A stretch of 64,000 nucleotides of DNA from Lysinibacillus sp. FSL K6-0232 (GTDB lineage Bacteria > Bacillota > Bacilli > Bacillales_A > Planococcaceae): NCBI RefSeq assembly GCF_038008325.1, contig NZ_JBBOYW010000001.1:104001-168000 (forward strand). Reading direction: 5' to 3'. Under the pieces are notes generated by a model. It was not told the origin of the DNA. It saw only the letters and a program-made list of their open reading frames with translations, and made no database searches. Of this stretch, positions 36,112 to 46,372 are shown in pieces (position 1 is the first letter of the stretch; every line of letters starts with the position of its first letter). A program made the translations under genes and the position numbers.

Positions 36112-39045
36112 ATGAATAAATTAGAATATACCGAGGTAGAACTGCCTTTTATTGAGCAGTTGAAAGGTTATGGTTACGTGCATAAAACAGGACCAGAACT
36201 TGATGATGAACGCTCGTCAAAGGCGGCAATCGTATTAGAGAAGCGCTTTGCACAGGCGATTCGTCAGCTCAACCCTTGGATAGACGACAGTAACGTAGAA
36301 AAAGTCGTGAAGCAGTTTGTATCATTGCAAGCGGAGGATACGTGGCACGCCAACAAAACGATATTTGAATGGCTGTTTGGACAAGGTATTTCGGTCATGC
36401 AAGATGTAGGTAACGGCAAGAAAAATCAGACGGTCGTGCTATTTGATTTTGATGTGCCAGAAAATAACGAATTTATGGTCGTCAATCAGTTGTCGATTGA
36501 AAATGCGAACGGCACGATTCGACCGGATATTGTGCTGTACATAAACGGTTTACCGCTTGTATTAGTGGAATGTAAAAGCCCGAAAGTACAGGTGGACAAG
36601 CAGTTGCCAGAAGGTGTGCGTCAGTTTGAGCGCTATATGCAAACGAATGCGCGACTGTTTTGGTACAACCAAATTTTAATCGTCACAAGTCGTGACCGAG
36701 CGCGTGCAGGAACGGTATTTGCCAAAGCACAGCACTACGGTTTATGGAAAGACCCATATCCTTTAACGATGGACGACGTTGGCTCGACACGCGCACAGGA
36801 CGTTTTAATTGCGGGTATGCTGCGTAAAGATGCGCTGCTTGATTTAATGCGTAATTTTATTGTATTCGATGGCAAAGTAAAAAAACTGGCACGCTATCAG
36901 CAATATCGCGCCGTCAACAAAGCGATTGACCGTATTTTAACGGCAGATAAGCCAGCTTTACGAGGCGGTGTTGTTTGGCATACGCAAGGCTCTGGAAAAT
37001 CGTTAACGATGGTGTACTTAGCGATGAAGCTGCGTCGTCAAACGAAGCTACAAAATCCGATGCTCGTCATTGTGACCGACCGACAAGACCTTGATGAACA
37101 AATAACGGGTACTTTCCAGCAATCAGGCTTCCCGAACCCAACACAAGCGAGTTCCGTAGCGGATTTAAAGCAACAGCTTGCAAAAGGTGCGGGTAGTACG
37201 GTTATGACGCTCATTCAAAAGTTCCAAGGCGATGACGACAAGCAGTTCCCTATCATTTCGGAATCAGAAAATATCATCGTGATGACGGATGAATCACACC
37301 GTTCACAATACAAAGGCTTAGCGATGAACATGCGTAAAGCCCTTCCGAATGCAACGTTCATCGGCTTTACGGGTACGCCTATCGAAAAAGAAAAGCGTTC
37401 GACAACTGGCAAGTTCGGGGCGTATATCGATAAATATACGATTGAGCAAGCGGTGGAGGACGAGGCAACGGTAGCGATTTTTTACGAATCACGCCTACCA
37501 AATTTACACGTCAAAGGTGAATCGCTAGACGAGCTATTTTCACGTTCATTTCATGAGTATGACGACGATACACGCGAAAAGATAAAGCAAAAGTTTGTGA
37601 ATGATGAGCTATTACTCACTTCGCCCGACCGAATGCGTGAAATCGCACTCGATATTGTGCGCCATTATGAAAGCAAAATATTAGTGAATGGCTATAAGGC
37701 ACAGGTCGTTGCGATTTCGCGTCATGCAGCGGTGGAATATAAAAAGCTCATTGATGAGTTCGCCGCAGGTCAATTTGAAACAGCCGTTATTTTCTCTGCT
37801 GGTCAAAATGATTCGGAGGAAATGCGTCAGTACCACATTTCAAAAGAGCAGGAAAAGAGCCTTATTGCGCGTTTTAAAAAGCCGATGGATGAGGATAAGC
37901 TCGCAATGCTTATCGTGTGTGACAAGCTGCTAACAGGCTTTGACGCACCGATTGAACAGGTGATGTATTTAGATAAGCCATTGAAGGAACATAACCTACT
38001 ACAAGCGATTGCCCGCACGAATCGTAAGTATGATGATAACAAGACATACGGGTTAATTGTCGATTACTTTGGCGTATCGCGGTTCCTTGACCAAGCGCTT
38101 GAGATTTTCAGCGCAAATGATGTGCAAGGGGCGTTGAAGTCGATTGATGATGAATTGCCACGTCTAGAGCAGCGTCACAAAAAAGCGCTTCGTTATTTTG
38201 ACGGTGTGAAGCCAAAAGATTTAGAGGAAGCGATTTTACGCTTAGTAGATGAGGACGTTCGAGCAGACTTTGACATGGCGTATAAGCGCTTTGCACAAAG
38301 TATGGATAAAGTATTACCAAGTCCAAAAGCAGAGCGTTTTACGGGCGATTTAAAGCGTTTAGGCGCGATTCGTCAGTTGGCAAAGTCACGCTTCTCTGTG
38401 GATGATGGGATGGACATTTCAGAATGTGGTGAAAAGGTGCGCCGTCTTGTGCAGAACTATTTGTTTACAGAAGGTATCGACGCCCGTGACCCTGTTTCCA
38501 TTTTGGACGTATCGTTTAAGGAAGAACTCGAAAAGAACGTAAAGCCCGAAACGAAGGCAGCTCAAATGGAACACGCCATCAAAAAGGAAATCACCATTCG
38601 CTTAGATGAGGATAAAGTTTTTTATACATCTTTACGGGAAAAAGTCGAGCAGCTCATCGAAAAGTATAAAGAGCGTCAGATGACCATTTTTGAGCTGTTA
38701 GAGAAGCTAGAAGAAGCGAAGGAAGCGATTGTGACCAAAGTTAGCGGGAAAACCCAAAGCGGCTTAACGAGCCTGCAAGAGCCTTATTATAACAAGTTGT
38801 TGGAAGTGCATGAAGAAAGTGCTGAATATAATTTGAAGCAAATTGCGGTGGACGTGCATCAGTTTATTGAGGATACAGTAGCGCCGATAAGTGATTGGTC
38901 GTCAAAGACAGATTTTAAGCGTAAATTAACGGCGGATTTAAAGGTGAAGCTGTTGAAAGAGAAAATGTCGATGAGTGATGCTTCGATGTTGACGGGGTAT
39001 TTCGTTGCGTTGGCTGAGAATCAGTATGGGAAGAAATTACTTTAA
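36112..39045 (+). CDS. hsdR: Type I restriction endonuclease subunit
   Basis: 977 residues. N-terminal nuclease domain with RPDIVLYINGLPLVLVECKSPK (D...ExK, ending about 153), then SF2 translocase with WHTQGSGKS (about 290-298), DESHRSQ (about 393-399), GFTGTPI and RTNRKYDD motif VI, then the C-terminal helical region. ATG 36112 fits GGCAGGTG; ATG 36106 is an alternative two codons earlier. Full-length, no interruption seen. Confidence 0.94.
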   Translation: MNKLEYTEVELPFIEQLKGYGYVHKTGPELDDERSSKAAIVLEKRFAQAIRQLNPWIDDSNVEKVVKQFVSLQAEDTWHANKTIFEWLFGQGISVMQDVGNGKKNQTVVLFDFDVPENNEFMVVNQLSIENANGTIRPDIVLYINGLPLVLVECKSPKVQVDKQLPEGVRQFERYMQTNARLFWYNQILIVTSRDRARAGTVFAKAQHYGLWKDPYPLTMDDVGSTRAQDVLIAGMLRKDALLDLMRNFIVFDGKVKKLARYQQYRAVNKAIDRILTADKPALRGGVVWHTQGSGKSLTMVYLAMKLRRQTKLQNPMLVIVTDRQDLDEQITGTFQQSGFPNPTQASSVADLKQQLAKGAGSTVMTLIQKFQGDDDKQFPIISESENIIVMTDESHRSQYKGLAMNMRKALPNATFIGFTGTPIEKEKRSTTGKFGAYIDKYTIEQAVEDEATVAIFYESRLPNLHVKGESLDELFSRSFHEYDDDTREKIKQKFVNDELLLTSPDRMREIALDIVRHYESKILVNGYKAQVVAISRHAAVEYKKLIDEFAAGQFETAVIFSAGQNDSEEMRQYHISKEQEKSLIARFKKPMDEDKLAMLIVCDKLLTGFDAPIEQVMYLDKPLKEHNLLQAIARTNRKYDDNKTYGLIVDYFGVSRFLDQALEIFSANDVQGALKSIDDELPRLEQRHKKALRYFDGVKPKDLEEAILRLVDEDVRADFDMAYKRFAQSMDKVLPSPKAERFTGDLKRLGAIRQLAKSRFSVDDGMDISECGEKVRRLVQNYLFTEGIDARDPVSILDVSFKEELEKNVKPETKAAQMEHAIKKEITIRLDEDKVFYTSLREKVEQLIEKYKERQMTIFELLEKLEEAKEAIVTKVSGKTQSGLTSLQEPYYNKLLEVHEESAEYNLKQIAVDVHQFIEDTVAPISDWSSKTDFKRKLTADLKVKLLKEKMSMSDASMLTGYFVALAENQYGKKLL

Positions 39046-39082
39046 ATTAATTTGATGACAAACTTACTGATGGGGGACATAG

Positions 39083-41014
39083 ATGAATAAAAAGCTAAGT
39101 TTTTCTGAAATTGATTTTTCAAATCCATTTCAGATGCAAGGGATGTATAACTATGCGACTTCAATTTTCTATTCGAATCCGCAAGAGGCTAGAAGGATAT
39201 TTCATAGAATATTAAGATATAAAGATGTTAGTGCTGTTCATTCAGGATGTTATATAAGTTTGGCACGAATGTTATTAAATAGTCATATTTCAAATGTTTT
39301 AAAAGGTCATAGAAATAAAACCATAGAGGCTGAATTAATTTCCCTAATTGAAAATTCTCTAGAAGTGAAGCCTACTAATACAGCAGCTCATGGATTGATG
39401 GCGGAATTCTATATGCTTGTAGGGGAGTTTGAAAATGCTTTAGAACAATTGAATAAAATACCTACAGAACATGGGATTATTTCATTGGAACACAATTTAT
39501 GTCTACATCTTGAATTAATTAGCCAACAAGTAAAAAAAGGTAAGTTGTCAAAAGAGGTTTATTTAGGGGAGGATGCAAAAGAGTTTTATTTAGCATTTCT
39601 GAACCAGAATAAAAAAACGGTTAATGATACGGCATTTTGTAAAATAATTGAATGTTTTTTAGATGGTACACGTATAAATGCCCTATTTGCCTTAGATATC
39701 TTAAAAATAGCTGAAGCTAAACTTCCGGAGAGTTTAAATATTGTTCATGCTGCCTGCAATATTTACAGTGTGGGTATTTATCAATTCCCAGAAAAATTAT
39801 TGGAATATGCATTAAAAAAGAAGAGATTGATAGAAAAAACTGATGCTGAAATATCAGAAGAAATAAGGGATTCAACTTTTACTCATTTAGGGCAAGCATA
39901 TGTAGGTCTGAAGCGATATGACGATGCTATTGAAATTTTAGAACCAAGAGCAAATAAAAAGTCTAAAAACGTGGATTTGCACAATCTTGCCAATGCATAT
40001 TATAATACACAAAATTATGAATTAGCAGCAAAATATGCGAAACGGGCTCTTTATACAGTAGAGGATGAGACCACTTTACACTTATTAGCATGTATATTTC
40101 ATGAACAAGCCAACCATAAAGAAGCAATTAAATATTTCGAGAGAGAACTCCACTTTAGGAAAAATGCAGAGGCATTTATTCAAACGATTGAAGAGAATGG
40201 TGACCCTATGTTCTCTAATCTAGCAGAGGAAGATGATGAACCTGTTTATGAGCGATTATACTTATCTTTTATTAGTAGCTTATATCAAGAAAAAGAGTAT
40301 ATAAAAGCTAAAATTATTTTAGAAGAAGCATTACAGGATTATCCTAATAACAGAAATATTAAATCATGGGAGAGTATTTTAGATAATGTATTTTCCCAAG
40401 AGGAAGTATTGAAAACATACCAAGAAGAATTAAATTGCCAAAAACGTCAGTACTTTGAGGTTCGAGCTAATTATGAAAAAATCATGAATACTTATCATAC
40501 ATGGGCTGAAAAATTATTTGAGTTACAGAATAAAGTTTTTAACGAAGAAACCTTAGAAAAAGATATGGAAACAATTATCGAAATATTAAAAAGTGAGTCA
40601 GGTTTTTCAGATAAGAAAGTTAAACATATAAAATCTAATATTGAGAAAAATTTTCCGTATTTAGACCAAAAAAGCAAAGTCTTTTTGGTCACAGCCGAGT
40701 ATTTATATAGTTCGAATCAATATGCAATGATGGATTTCGCACCAATCGTAGTTGAATATAGCAAAGTATTAGAGAATGAATTAAATAAGCATTTAAAATT
40801 AAAATCTAAATGTACATTAGGGCAACTTGTATATTATATTAGAGAAAATAAAGTGCCACATTTCTTCGATTATTTATCAGAAATTAATCAAATTTTAGTA
40901 TGGAGAAATGGAAGTGCGCACACTAGCACGTCTACAATAGAAGTTGTAGAACATATTCGTGAAACTTATTATGATAAAGACTTGCTTAAAAGATTGTTCG
41001 TTGATAATAATTAA
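39083..41014 (+). CDS. TPR-repeat protein with C-terminal HEPN RNase motif
   Basis: 643 residues. Tetratricopeptide-like helical repeats run through the first about 450 residues (for example THLGQAYVGLKRYDDAIEIL and NLANAYYNTQNYELAAKYAK). The C-terminal about 110 residues contain LVWRNGSAH, an Rx4H motif (Arg608, His613) of the HEPN ribonuclease superfamily, flanked by helices as in HEPN domains. It directly follows hsdR with a good ribosome site (GATGGGGG). HEPN RNases linked to type I systems (PrrC, RloC) act as back-up defences, so an RNA-cleaving defence role is inferred. Confidence 0.65.
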   Translation: MNKKLSFSEIDFSNPFQMQGMYNYATSIFYSNPQEARRIFHRILRYKDVSAVHSGCYISLARMLLNSHISNVLKGHRNKTIEAELISLIENSLEVKPTNTAAHGLMAEFYMLVGEFENALEQLNKIPTEHGIISLEHNLCLHLELISQQVKKGKLSKEVYLGEDAKEFYLAFLNQNKKTVNDTAFCKIIECFLDGTRINALFALDILKIAEAKLPESLNIVHAACNIYSVGIYQFPEKLLEYALKKKRLIEKTDAEISEEIRDSTFTHLGQAYVGLKRYDDAIEILEPRANKKSKNVDLHNLANAYYNTQNYELAAKYAKRALYTVEDETTLHLLACIFHEQANHKEAIKYFERELHFRKNAEAFIQTIEENGDPMFSNLAEEDDEPVYERLYLSFISSLYQEKEYIKAKIILEEALQDYPNNRNIKSWESILDNVFSQEEVLKTYQEELNCQKRQYFEVRANYEKIMNTYHTWAEKLFELQNKVFNEETLEKDMETIIEILKSESGFSDKKVKHIKSNIEKNFPYLDQKSKVFLVTAEYLYSSNQYAMMDFAPIVVEYSKVLENELNKHLKLKSKCTLGQLVYYIRENKVPHFFDYLSEINQILVWRNGSAHTSTSTIEVVEHIRETYYDKDLLKRLFVDNN

Positions 41015-41029
41015 ATATTGTATAGCTGA

Positions 41030-41065
41030 ACAACGCCATTTGATGTTTTAGATGGCGTTGTTTTT
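41030..41065. terminator. Bidirectional terminator between convergent genes
   Basis: ACAACGCCAT / ATGGCGTTGT stem with T-run on the plus strand, shared by the TPR-HEPN gene and the minus-strand peptidase gene. Confidence 0.8.
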
Positions 41066-41082
41066 AGCTAATTATTCAATTT

Positions 41083-41808
41083 TTAAATAAATAGTAATTG
41101 CCCGTTGATTCGTAACCACTCTTTCCGTTCCTCATAATCATCTACAAGCATCCCCAATGTATCCCAGAACGCCTTCGAATGGTCCATATATTTTAAGTGT
41201 GCTAGTTCATGTGCAAGTACGTAGTCAATAATTGAAACAGGTGCAAGTAAGATGCGCCAATTGATAAGTACCTGCCCGTTTGCTGTACAACTTCCCCATC
41301 GTTGCTGCTGGTCCTTTATTTTTACAGCAGTTGGTTCTTGCTGCAATTTTATCGTGAAACGGTGAATGCGGTTCTGAACGAAAGCCTCACCTTTTTCCTT
41401 AATCCATTGCTCGTAAAGAGGTAATAAAACTTCACGATGCTGCTCTTCAGTAATTTGTACAGGCAACAGCGCAATAAATGTACCTTGTTGGAATTTGAAT
41501 GTTGCCTCCCGAACATCGTCATTTTTAAACACTTTCAATCGATACTGCCTGCCTAAGTACGGCAGCTTTTCGCCTGATAAAAAGGAACGGATATGGCTCT
41601 CATCAATCATCTCATTGAAATGAAACAGCTGAGCGCGAATCCAAGTCGCCTTTTGATAAACAAGCTCTTCGATTTTCTCTGCTGTTGTTTGTGCTGGTGC
41701 AGTAATCATTACACCATTCGCATCAACACTAATTGAAACGGTTTTACGTCGTTCACTCCATTTGATTGTATAAGGGATGGTATCTTGCCCAAATTGAATA
41801 CTATACAT
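41083..41808 (-). CDS. YgjP-like (M48/DUF45) metallopeptidase
   Basis: 241 residues. Zinc motif HELAHLKYMDHSKAFW contains HExxH-type HELAH and a downstream His; the N-terminal half matches the YgjP domain (SERRKTVSISVDANGVMITAP). GGAGGGA precedes its ATG. YgjP-type genes are commonly found beside type I hsd genes, which fits the location, but their function is unknown. Confidence 0.85.
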   Translation of the reverse strand: MYSIQFGQDTIPYTIKWSERRKTVSISVDANGVMITAPAQTTAEKIEELVYQKATWIRAQLFHFNEMIDESHIRSFLSGEKLPYLGRQYRLKVFKNDDVREATFKFQQGTFIALLPVQITEEQHREVLLPLYEQWIKEKGEAFVQNRIHRFTIKLQQEPTAVKIKDQQQRWGSCTANGQVLINWRILLAPVSIIDYVLAHELAHLKYMDHSKAFWDTLGMLVDDYEERKEWLRINGQLLFI

Positions 41809-41974
41809 AAAAAATCCCTCCTACAAAATATCTCTTACATTTTATCATGCTACTGAAAATAGTATAAAGCCCGAACAGTGACAAAAAAAGCTGTGCTCGA
41901 CCTCAACGGTATTGTTGTAGATGATAGAACATATTATGTGTAGACTTCTAACGTTTAGATGCTTAAAAGAAAAA

Positions 41975-43280
41975 CGTGACAAAAATTTAAATTAATTCTT
42001 TAAGAAACTACTGATTTTTTTGTCACGTTTGCGTAATTTGTTGTGGATACACAAATACAATTTTGCTGCGATAAATATAAAAGATTTCAATGGCAACGTG
42101 TAAATGTTATATTCTAGCGCAGCATTTGCTTCCGAACGCAACACACGTTGTTTTGTTCCACTTAAGACATTGCTTGCTTCCGAAAATGAAAAGGTTGACA
42201 AAAATTTAAATTAATTCTTTAAGAAATTAACGGATTTTTTGTCACCCTTAACGTATTTTGAAATGTGTCTAAAATGTGACTACTTTGTGCAACAAATACC
42301 TATATGTGCTTTTTGTTTCCGAAAAGCGTCATGTTTTGTTGTGGATACACTTATTCGCTTAAGCTGCGATTAAACTGAAAAAGGATTTCAATGGCAACGT
42401 GTAAATGTTCTGTTCCAGTGCAGCATTTGTTACTGAATAGGACACACGTTGTTTTTGTGCCACTTATTGCATTGTATGTTGCTGATAGAGTGGAACGGTG
42501 ACATTGTTTTAGTGTATTCTCTAAAACAATAAACGAAAATTTTGTCACCTTTAACATTTACATTGATTGTGTTTAATTGTTTTCATGGTGGATACACATT
42601 AACTTGTAAGCTGCGATAGAAAACAGAAAACAAATATAATGGCAACGTGTAATGTTTTATTTCGGCGCAGCGTTTGTTTCCGAACACGACACACGTTGTT
42701 TCGTACCACTTAAGGCGTTAATTGCTTCTGAATAATGAAAAGCGTGACAAAAATTTAAATTAATTCTTTAAGAAACAACAGATTTTTTTGTCACGTTTAT
42801 GGATTGCAGTGTGGATACACAAATACAGTTTTGCTGCGATAAATATATAAAACATTTCAATAGCAACGTGTAAAGTCATATTAAGGCGCAAAACTCGTTT
42901 TCAAATAGGACACACGTTGGTTTGTACTACTTAAAGTATTAAGTGTTTCCGAAAATGAAAAAGGTGACAAAAATTTAAATTAGTTCTTTAAGAAACAACA
43001 GATTTTTTTGTCACCTTTTCTAATGTTAATAATTTAACAGCTTGTGCAATGTGTTAATGAATCCAGATGTAGTAGCACATAATGCTTTTATTTGTATTAC
43101 GTTTCACTTAGTCGTAGGAACACTGTAACGAAGTCCGTCTAAGCTTCGTAAAAAAGATGGCAATGGCAACACGTAAAGTAGTATTTGGATGCAATATTTG
43201 TCACTAAAAAGGACGCACGTTGTTTTACCTGTGATTCTTGAGAGAACTACGCTTTTAATTAGTACGAAGCAACGTGTGCG
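41975..43280. repeat. Array of five structured hairpin units
   Basis: No gene in 41809-43338. Five hairpins (41975-42027, 42193-42246, 42497-42549, 42743-42795, 42963-43015) share CGTGACAAAAA / TTTTTTGTCACG-type arms; four have a nearly identical AT-rich loop and the third replaces it with an internal ATTGTTTTAG / CTAAAACAAT stem. The 165-250 bases between them are themselves repeats with conserved blocks: GTGGATACAC, GCTGCGAT, ATGGCAACGTGTAA, GCGCAGC, TTCCGAA and GACACACGTTG. In each unit CAACGTGT can pair with ACACGTTG. A degenerate last copy ends near 43280, just past the helicase gene's terminator side. Confidence 0.85.
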
Positions 43281-43288
43281 TTAGAGTA

Positions 43289-43321
43289 CAAAAAAACGAT
43301 AGCGCATGAAAGCACTATCGC
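43289..43321 (-). terminator. Terminator of the helicase gene
   Basis: On the minus strand CGATAGTGC / GCGCTATCG (one GU-type mismatch) followed by a run of seven T. Confidence 0.85.
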
Positions 43322-43338
43322 CAAATGTATTATTCATT

Positions 43339-45339
43339 TTATGAAGCCAGCAAAAGATAGATTAAGTCTACGTTAGCGATGACTTCATTCTTTTTAATTG
43401 TACATTTCAGTAAGTTAGCAACCTCTTCGTTTGTTAAATTGAATTGTGCTGCTATTGTAGCTGGAGTGTGTAATTCTAACGAATATAAGCGTTTCGAATT
43501 TGTTCTCTTTTCTCTTTTGAAAAAATATATTTTTTGCATTTTTTCAGCAGGAAGTAAATTTCCGTCAATTGAACAAATAGCTAGTTTATGAGCTTCGTGT
43601 AAAAGAATTTTTAATTCTTTTACAGTAAAGTAATTATCGCCGACTTCACCTGCTATCAATTGAACATATTCTAACGTGAAGTTTGTATTATTGGTACGTT
43701 TTAAGGTTTGTAGCTCTATATAACCGTTTAAAGTATCAATTAGCAAATTCACTTGAGTAGATGAGAAGTTTTCCGCAATTTTTATTAACAAGTTATAGCA
43801 TGACGTATAAGGTAACAAAGCCTTCAAAGTTCGTTTTTCAACAGGCTCAAGGGCGTGATTTTTTAAATAGAAATCGAATTGCTTTTGTCGCTTTTGCAAC
43901 AGTTCGAAATCTTGGTCAGTGAAGCGCTGTGAAAGAGGTATATCGCTAATACTAATATCCTCTTTAGTAGCACCTTCTTCAAGTTGTGAATCTAAGTCAT
44001 AGTCTACACAAGAAATTGTATAGTGCGGAAATTGCTTTTTAAGGGCTGCAATAAACGCATGACGATTCGATTTATAGTACAGTTCGAAATCCTTTGAAAT
44101 GTCGTTTAAAATTGCTAGTTCATCAATTACAATTGATTTTCCATCTAAAGCTAGATAAGCATTTCTTTCGCAAGATGAGATAGATTGAACAGTTAGTTCG
44201 GTAACTCCATTAGTCATTTTGATTAAATTTTGTTTTGAATTTTGCGCTTCGATTTTCAAGCTTCGGAATTTTTGCTCATAGTTATAAAGCATCGAATTAC
44301 AATTTTCAAAATCGGATGGATTTTCAGTGAAAATTGAGAATCTAGCGTAAGGTTGACGAATTCGATTGCTAATTTGCTCGATTGTTAAAGGACTGAAGAA
44401 ATTTGAAAATTTATGAGCTACAACGATAACTTCTATTTTTTCATGTTCTTCAATGTTGATGCTAATTCCTTCCGCTAATAAAGAAGTGGTGAAAATAACA
44501 TCGATGTTTTCAGGGAATCGCCCTAACTGAACAATGCTACGATAAGCTTCATTGTCTTTTCCGATTGATGAGTCGATATTGATTGCTGAAATACTGTTCT
44601 CGTTTAATTTGTCTGCTAAAGCTTTGTTTCTTTTGACAGATTGTAAAAATACAATCACTTTATGACCATCATTTACCCGACGATAAATGTATGGAAGTAA
44701 ACATTTAGCTAATGCCATTTTTTTCGGGAACGAAACGATGCTAAACTCGTTAAATAGCGGTTTAGCGCTACGCTCAACTGTAATTAAGCAATCAAAGCTA
44801 TCTAATAAAATTAGTTGCGGTGTACCCGAAAGCGCAATGACACTTTTAGCTTTCTGTTGTAACTTGTATAAGCTTGCCATTGTTTTCTTTCGGAAGTTTT
44901 TGTTATAGTCAGCAATTAGCCGATGGTACTCATCGATTATCAGGTTGTATTTCGAAGTGTTGTTTAGCAACTTTAAATGTGAAACTAACATTTCGGCTTG
45001 GTCATAAGTAGTTATGAACACACGATTACCTTCTCCTATATGTTGGTTGATTAGTTCTTCTTTCCTTTTGACACTACCCGTTAGTAAAAGAGTACCGTTT
45101 GGATGATTTTGAGCGATTTGTTCACACAAATTTACGGTAGGAGCCGTAAAGATATAATATTCACTCAACTCATTTTGAGTAGCTAATTGTAGCGCAGCAT
45201 TCATTAGGCTAGTTGTTTTACCAGTACCTGTTTGAGCATTAATAAGTAGGCTCTGCTCGCGTTGCAACCACTCTTTCGCTAGTTGTGCTGTAATTTTACC
45301 GTTATGTAGTTTTTCTTGTGATACGTATTCCTTTTTCAT
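43339..45339 (-). CDS. SF2 DExH helicase-like protein
   Basis: 666 residues. Walker A AQTGTGKT at 35-42, DEYH motif at 136-139, SGTP motif III, and QISNRIRQ motif VI, so both RecA-like lobes are present; the C-terminal about 300 residues are not recognised. The DExH type and layout recall plasmid and origin-binding helicases rather than RecQ or restriction translocases. GGAGGAAAT precedes the ATG. It reads toward, and ends beside, the hairpin array; a functional link is inferred from position only. Confidence 0.75.
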   Translation of the reverse strand: MKKEYVSQEKLHNGKITAQLAKEWLQREQSLLINAQTGTGKTTSLMNAALQLATQNELSEYYIFTAPTVNLCEQIAQNHPNGTLLLTGSVKRKEELINQHIGEGNRVFITTYDQAEMLVSHLKLLNNTSKYNLIIDEYHRLIADYNKNFRKKTMASLYKLQQKAKSVIALSGTPQLILLDSFDCLITVERSAKPLFNEFSIVSFPKKMALAKCLLPYIYRRVNDGHKVIVFLQSVKRNKALADKLNENSISAINIDSSIGKDNEAYRSIVQLGRFPENIDVIFTTSLLAEGISINIEEHEKIEVIVVAHKFSNFFSPLTIEQISNRIRQPYARFSIFTENPSDFENCNSMLYNYEQKFRSLKIEAQNSKQNLIKMTNGVTELTVQSISSCERNAYLALDGKSIVIDELAILNDISKDFELYYKSNRHAFIAALKKQFPHYTISCVDYDLDSQLEEGATKEDISISDIPLSQRFTDQDFELLQKRQKQFDFYLKNHALEPVEKRTLKALLPYTSCYNLLIKIAENFSSTQVNLLIDTLNGYIELQTLKRTNNTNFTLEYVQLIAGEVGDNYFTVKELKILLHEAHKLAICSIDGNLLPAEKMQKIYFFKREKRTNSKRLYSLELHTPATIAAQFNLTNEEVANLLKCTIKKNEVIANVDLIYLLLAS

Positions 45340-45536
45340 AGTATTTCCTCCGAATGTTTTTTATTTACGAAGAAGAATACAATAAAAAAACGATTTAAAA
45401 TTCAAAAACATGTCGTACCAATTTTTACCTATTTATTAAAGGGTTCGACATGAATAATGAATCGTTCGACCACTTTTTATCCGCAACTCGTATTTTTCTT
45501 AGTATAGTGTGGGTATCAAAAAAGAAAGGTGGTAAT

Positions 45537-45842
45537 ATGATGGAATTTACAGGATTAGAAAGCGCTGTAAAGGACTATAATTTGGCTGCACACGCTATTA
45601 TTGTAATGGACAAAGAAACGCTGGAGGTTTGGACAGATGTATTTGAGGGTCCGAATACTTGGAAGGTTTATCACGATGATAACGTGGTAAATGTGCTTGA
45701 AAAACACGCGTTTTATCCAGAAGATATTACAATTACGGTAACAGAGCTAAAGGAACGCTGTCTTGCTATATATGAAGATAGATTAGAAGCGTTTGAATGG
45801 GAAGCTATGGTATCAAAATTAAATGGCTTTTTTCTTTTTTGA
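45537..45842 (+). CDS. Small protein of unknown function (101 aa)
   Basis: ATG 45537 (or the next codon, ATG 45540) follows AAAGGTGG; longer frames upstream lack a ribosome site. Acidic, soluble, no known motif. Divergent from the helicase gene; the shared 200-base control region has two GTTCGAC direct repeats 20 bases apart (45443 and 45463). Confidence 0.6.
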   Translation: MMEFTGLESAVKDYNLAAHAIIVMDKETLEVWTDVFEGPNTWKVYHDDNVVNVLEKHAFYPEDITITVTELKERCLAIYEDRLEAFEWEAMVSKLNGFFLF

Positions 45843-45856
45843 TGCCATACACAAAA

Positions 45857-45884
45857 GGGACAAGTAGATTTCTCTACCTGTCCC
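45857..45884. terminator. Bidirectional terminator
   Basis: GGGACAAGTAGA / TCTACCTGTCCC stem between convergent genes, flanked by A- and T-rich stretches. Confidence 0.6.
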
Positions 45885-45891
45885 CATTAAA

Positions 45892-46239
45892 TTATGAAAT
45901 TGTTTTTGCAGCTGCTTCAATCATTTTCTGCTTCTGCTCCAATGTTAATGGTTCTCCATGATGATGTACCTCACTCATTAAGAAAAAGTCTTTCCAATCC
46001 AATGGTTCTTCATAAGCCTTTTGCAATTTATCGTTTAAAAACAGCTTTGGGTCCGCTTGCAGCGCCTCGCAAAGTGCTAATAATACGTTTAAAGTAATGT
46101 TAGGCTTAAGTCCATTTTCGATTTTTGAAATGTACGAAGCTGTAACGCCAGCTTTATCCGCTAATTCTCTCAATGATAAATTTCTGTCTAATCGCAACGT
46201 TTTAATAAGCATAGCGATATTTGTTTCTTTAATTGCCAT
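45892..46239 (-). CDS. XRE-family transcriptional regulator
   Basis: 115 residues. Classical helix-turn-helix at about residues 8-62: LIKTLRLDRNLSLRELADKAGVTASYISKIENGLKPNITLNVLLALCEAL. The C-terminal half is helical without a known ligand domain. Upstream (46305-46370) the motif AACATTTATTGATAT recurs as AACATTTAATGATAT, with another AATGTTATCTACTA between; these are likely its own operators. Confidence 0.85.
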   Translation of the reverse strand: MAIKETNIAMLIKTLRLDRNLSLRELADKAGVTASYISKIENGLKPNITLNVLLALCEALQADPKLFLNDKLQKAYEEPLDWKDFFLMSEVHHHGEPLTLEQKQKMIEAAAKTIS

Positions 46240-46372
46240 GTTCCCACTCCTATCAATATGATGTAATGTAATCCTGATGTAGATATAAATAGAATGTTAA
46301 TAACATTTATTGATATGCTAGTTAGCTTTTCAATGTTATCTACTAAACATTTAATGATATCTACAATACGAT

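Noticed and set aside
41975..43015. CRISPR array
   Set aside because: Repeats are long (over 200 bp), spacers are themselves repeats, and no cas genes are present.
41975..43015. Tn7-type left or right end with TnsB sites
   Set aside because: The hairpins are symmetrical and more than 200 bp apart, unlike short TnsB sites, and lie 9 kb from tnsA on the wrong side of other operons.
41975..43015. Integron attC array
   Set aside because: No cassettes lie between the units and the ends do not match attC core sites.
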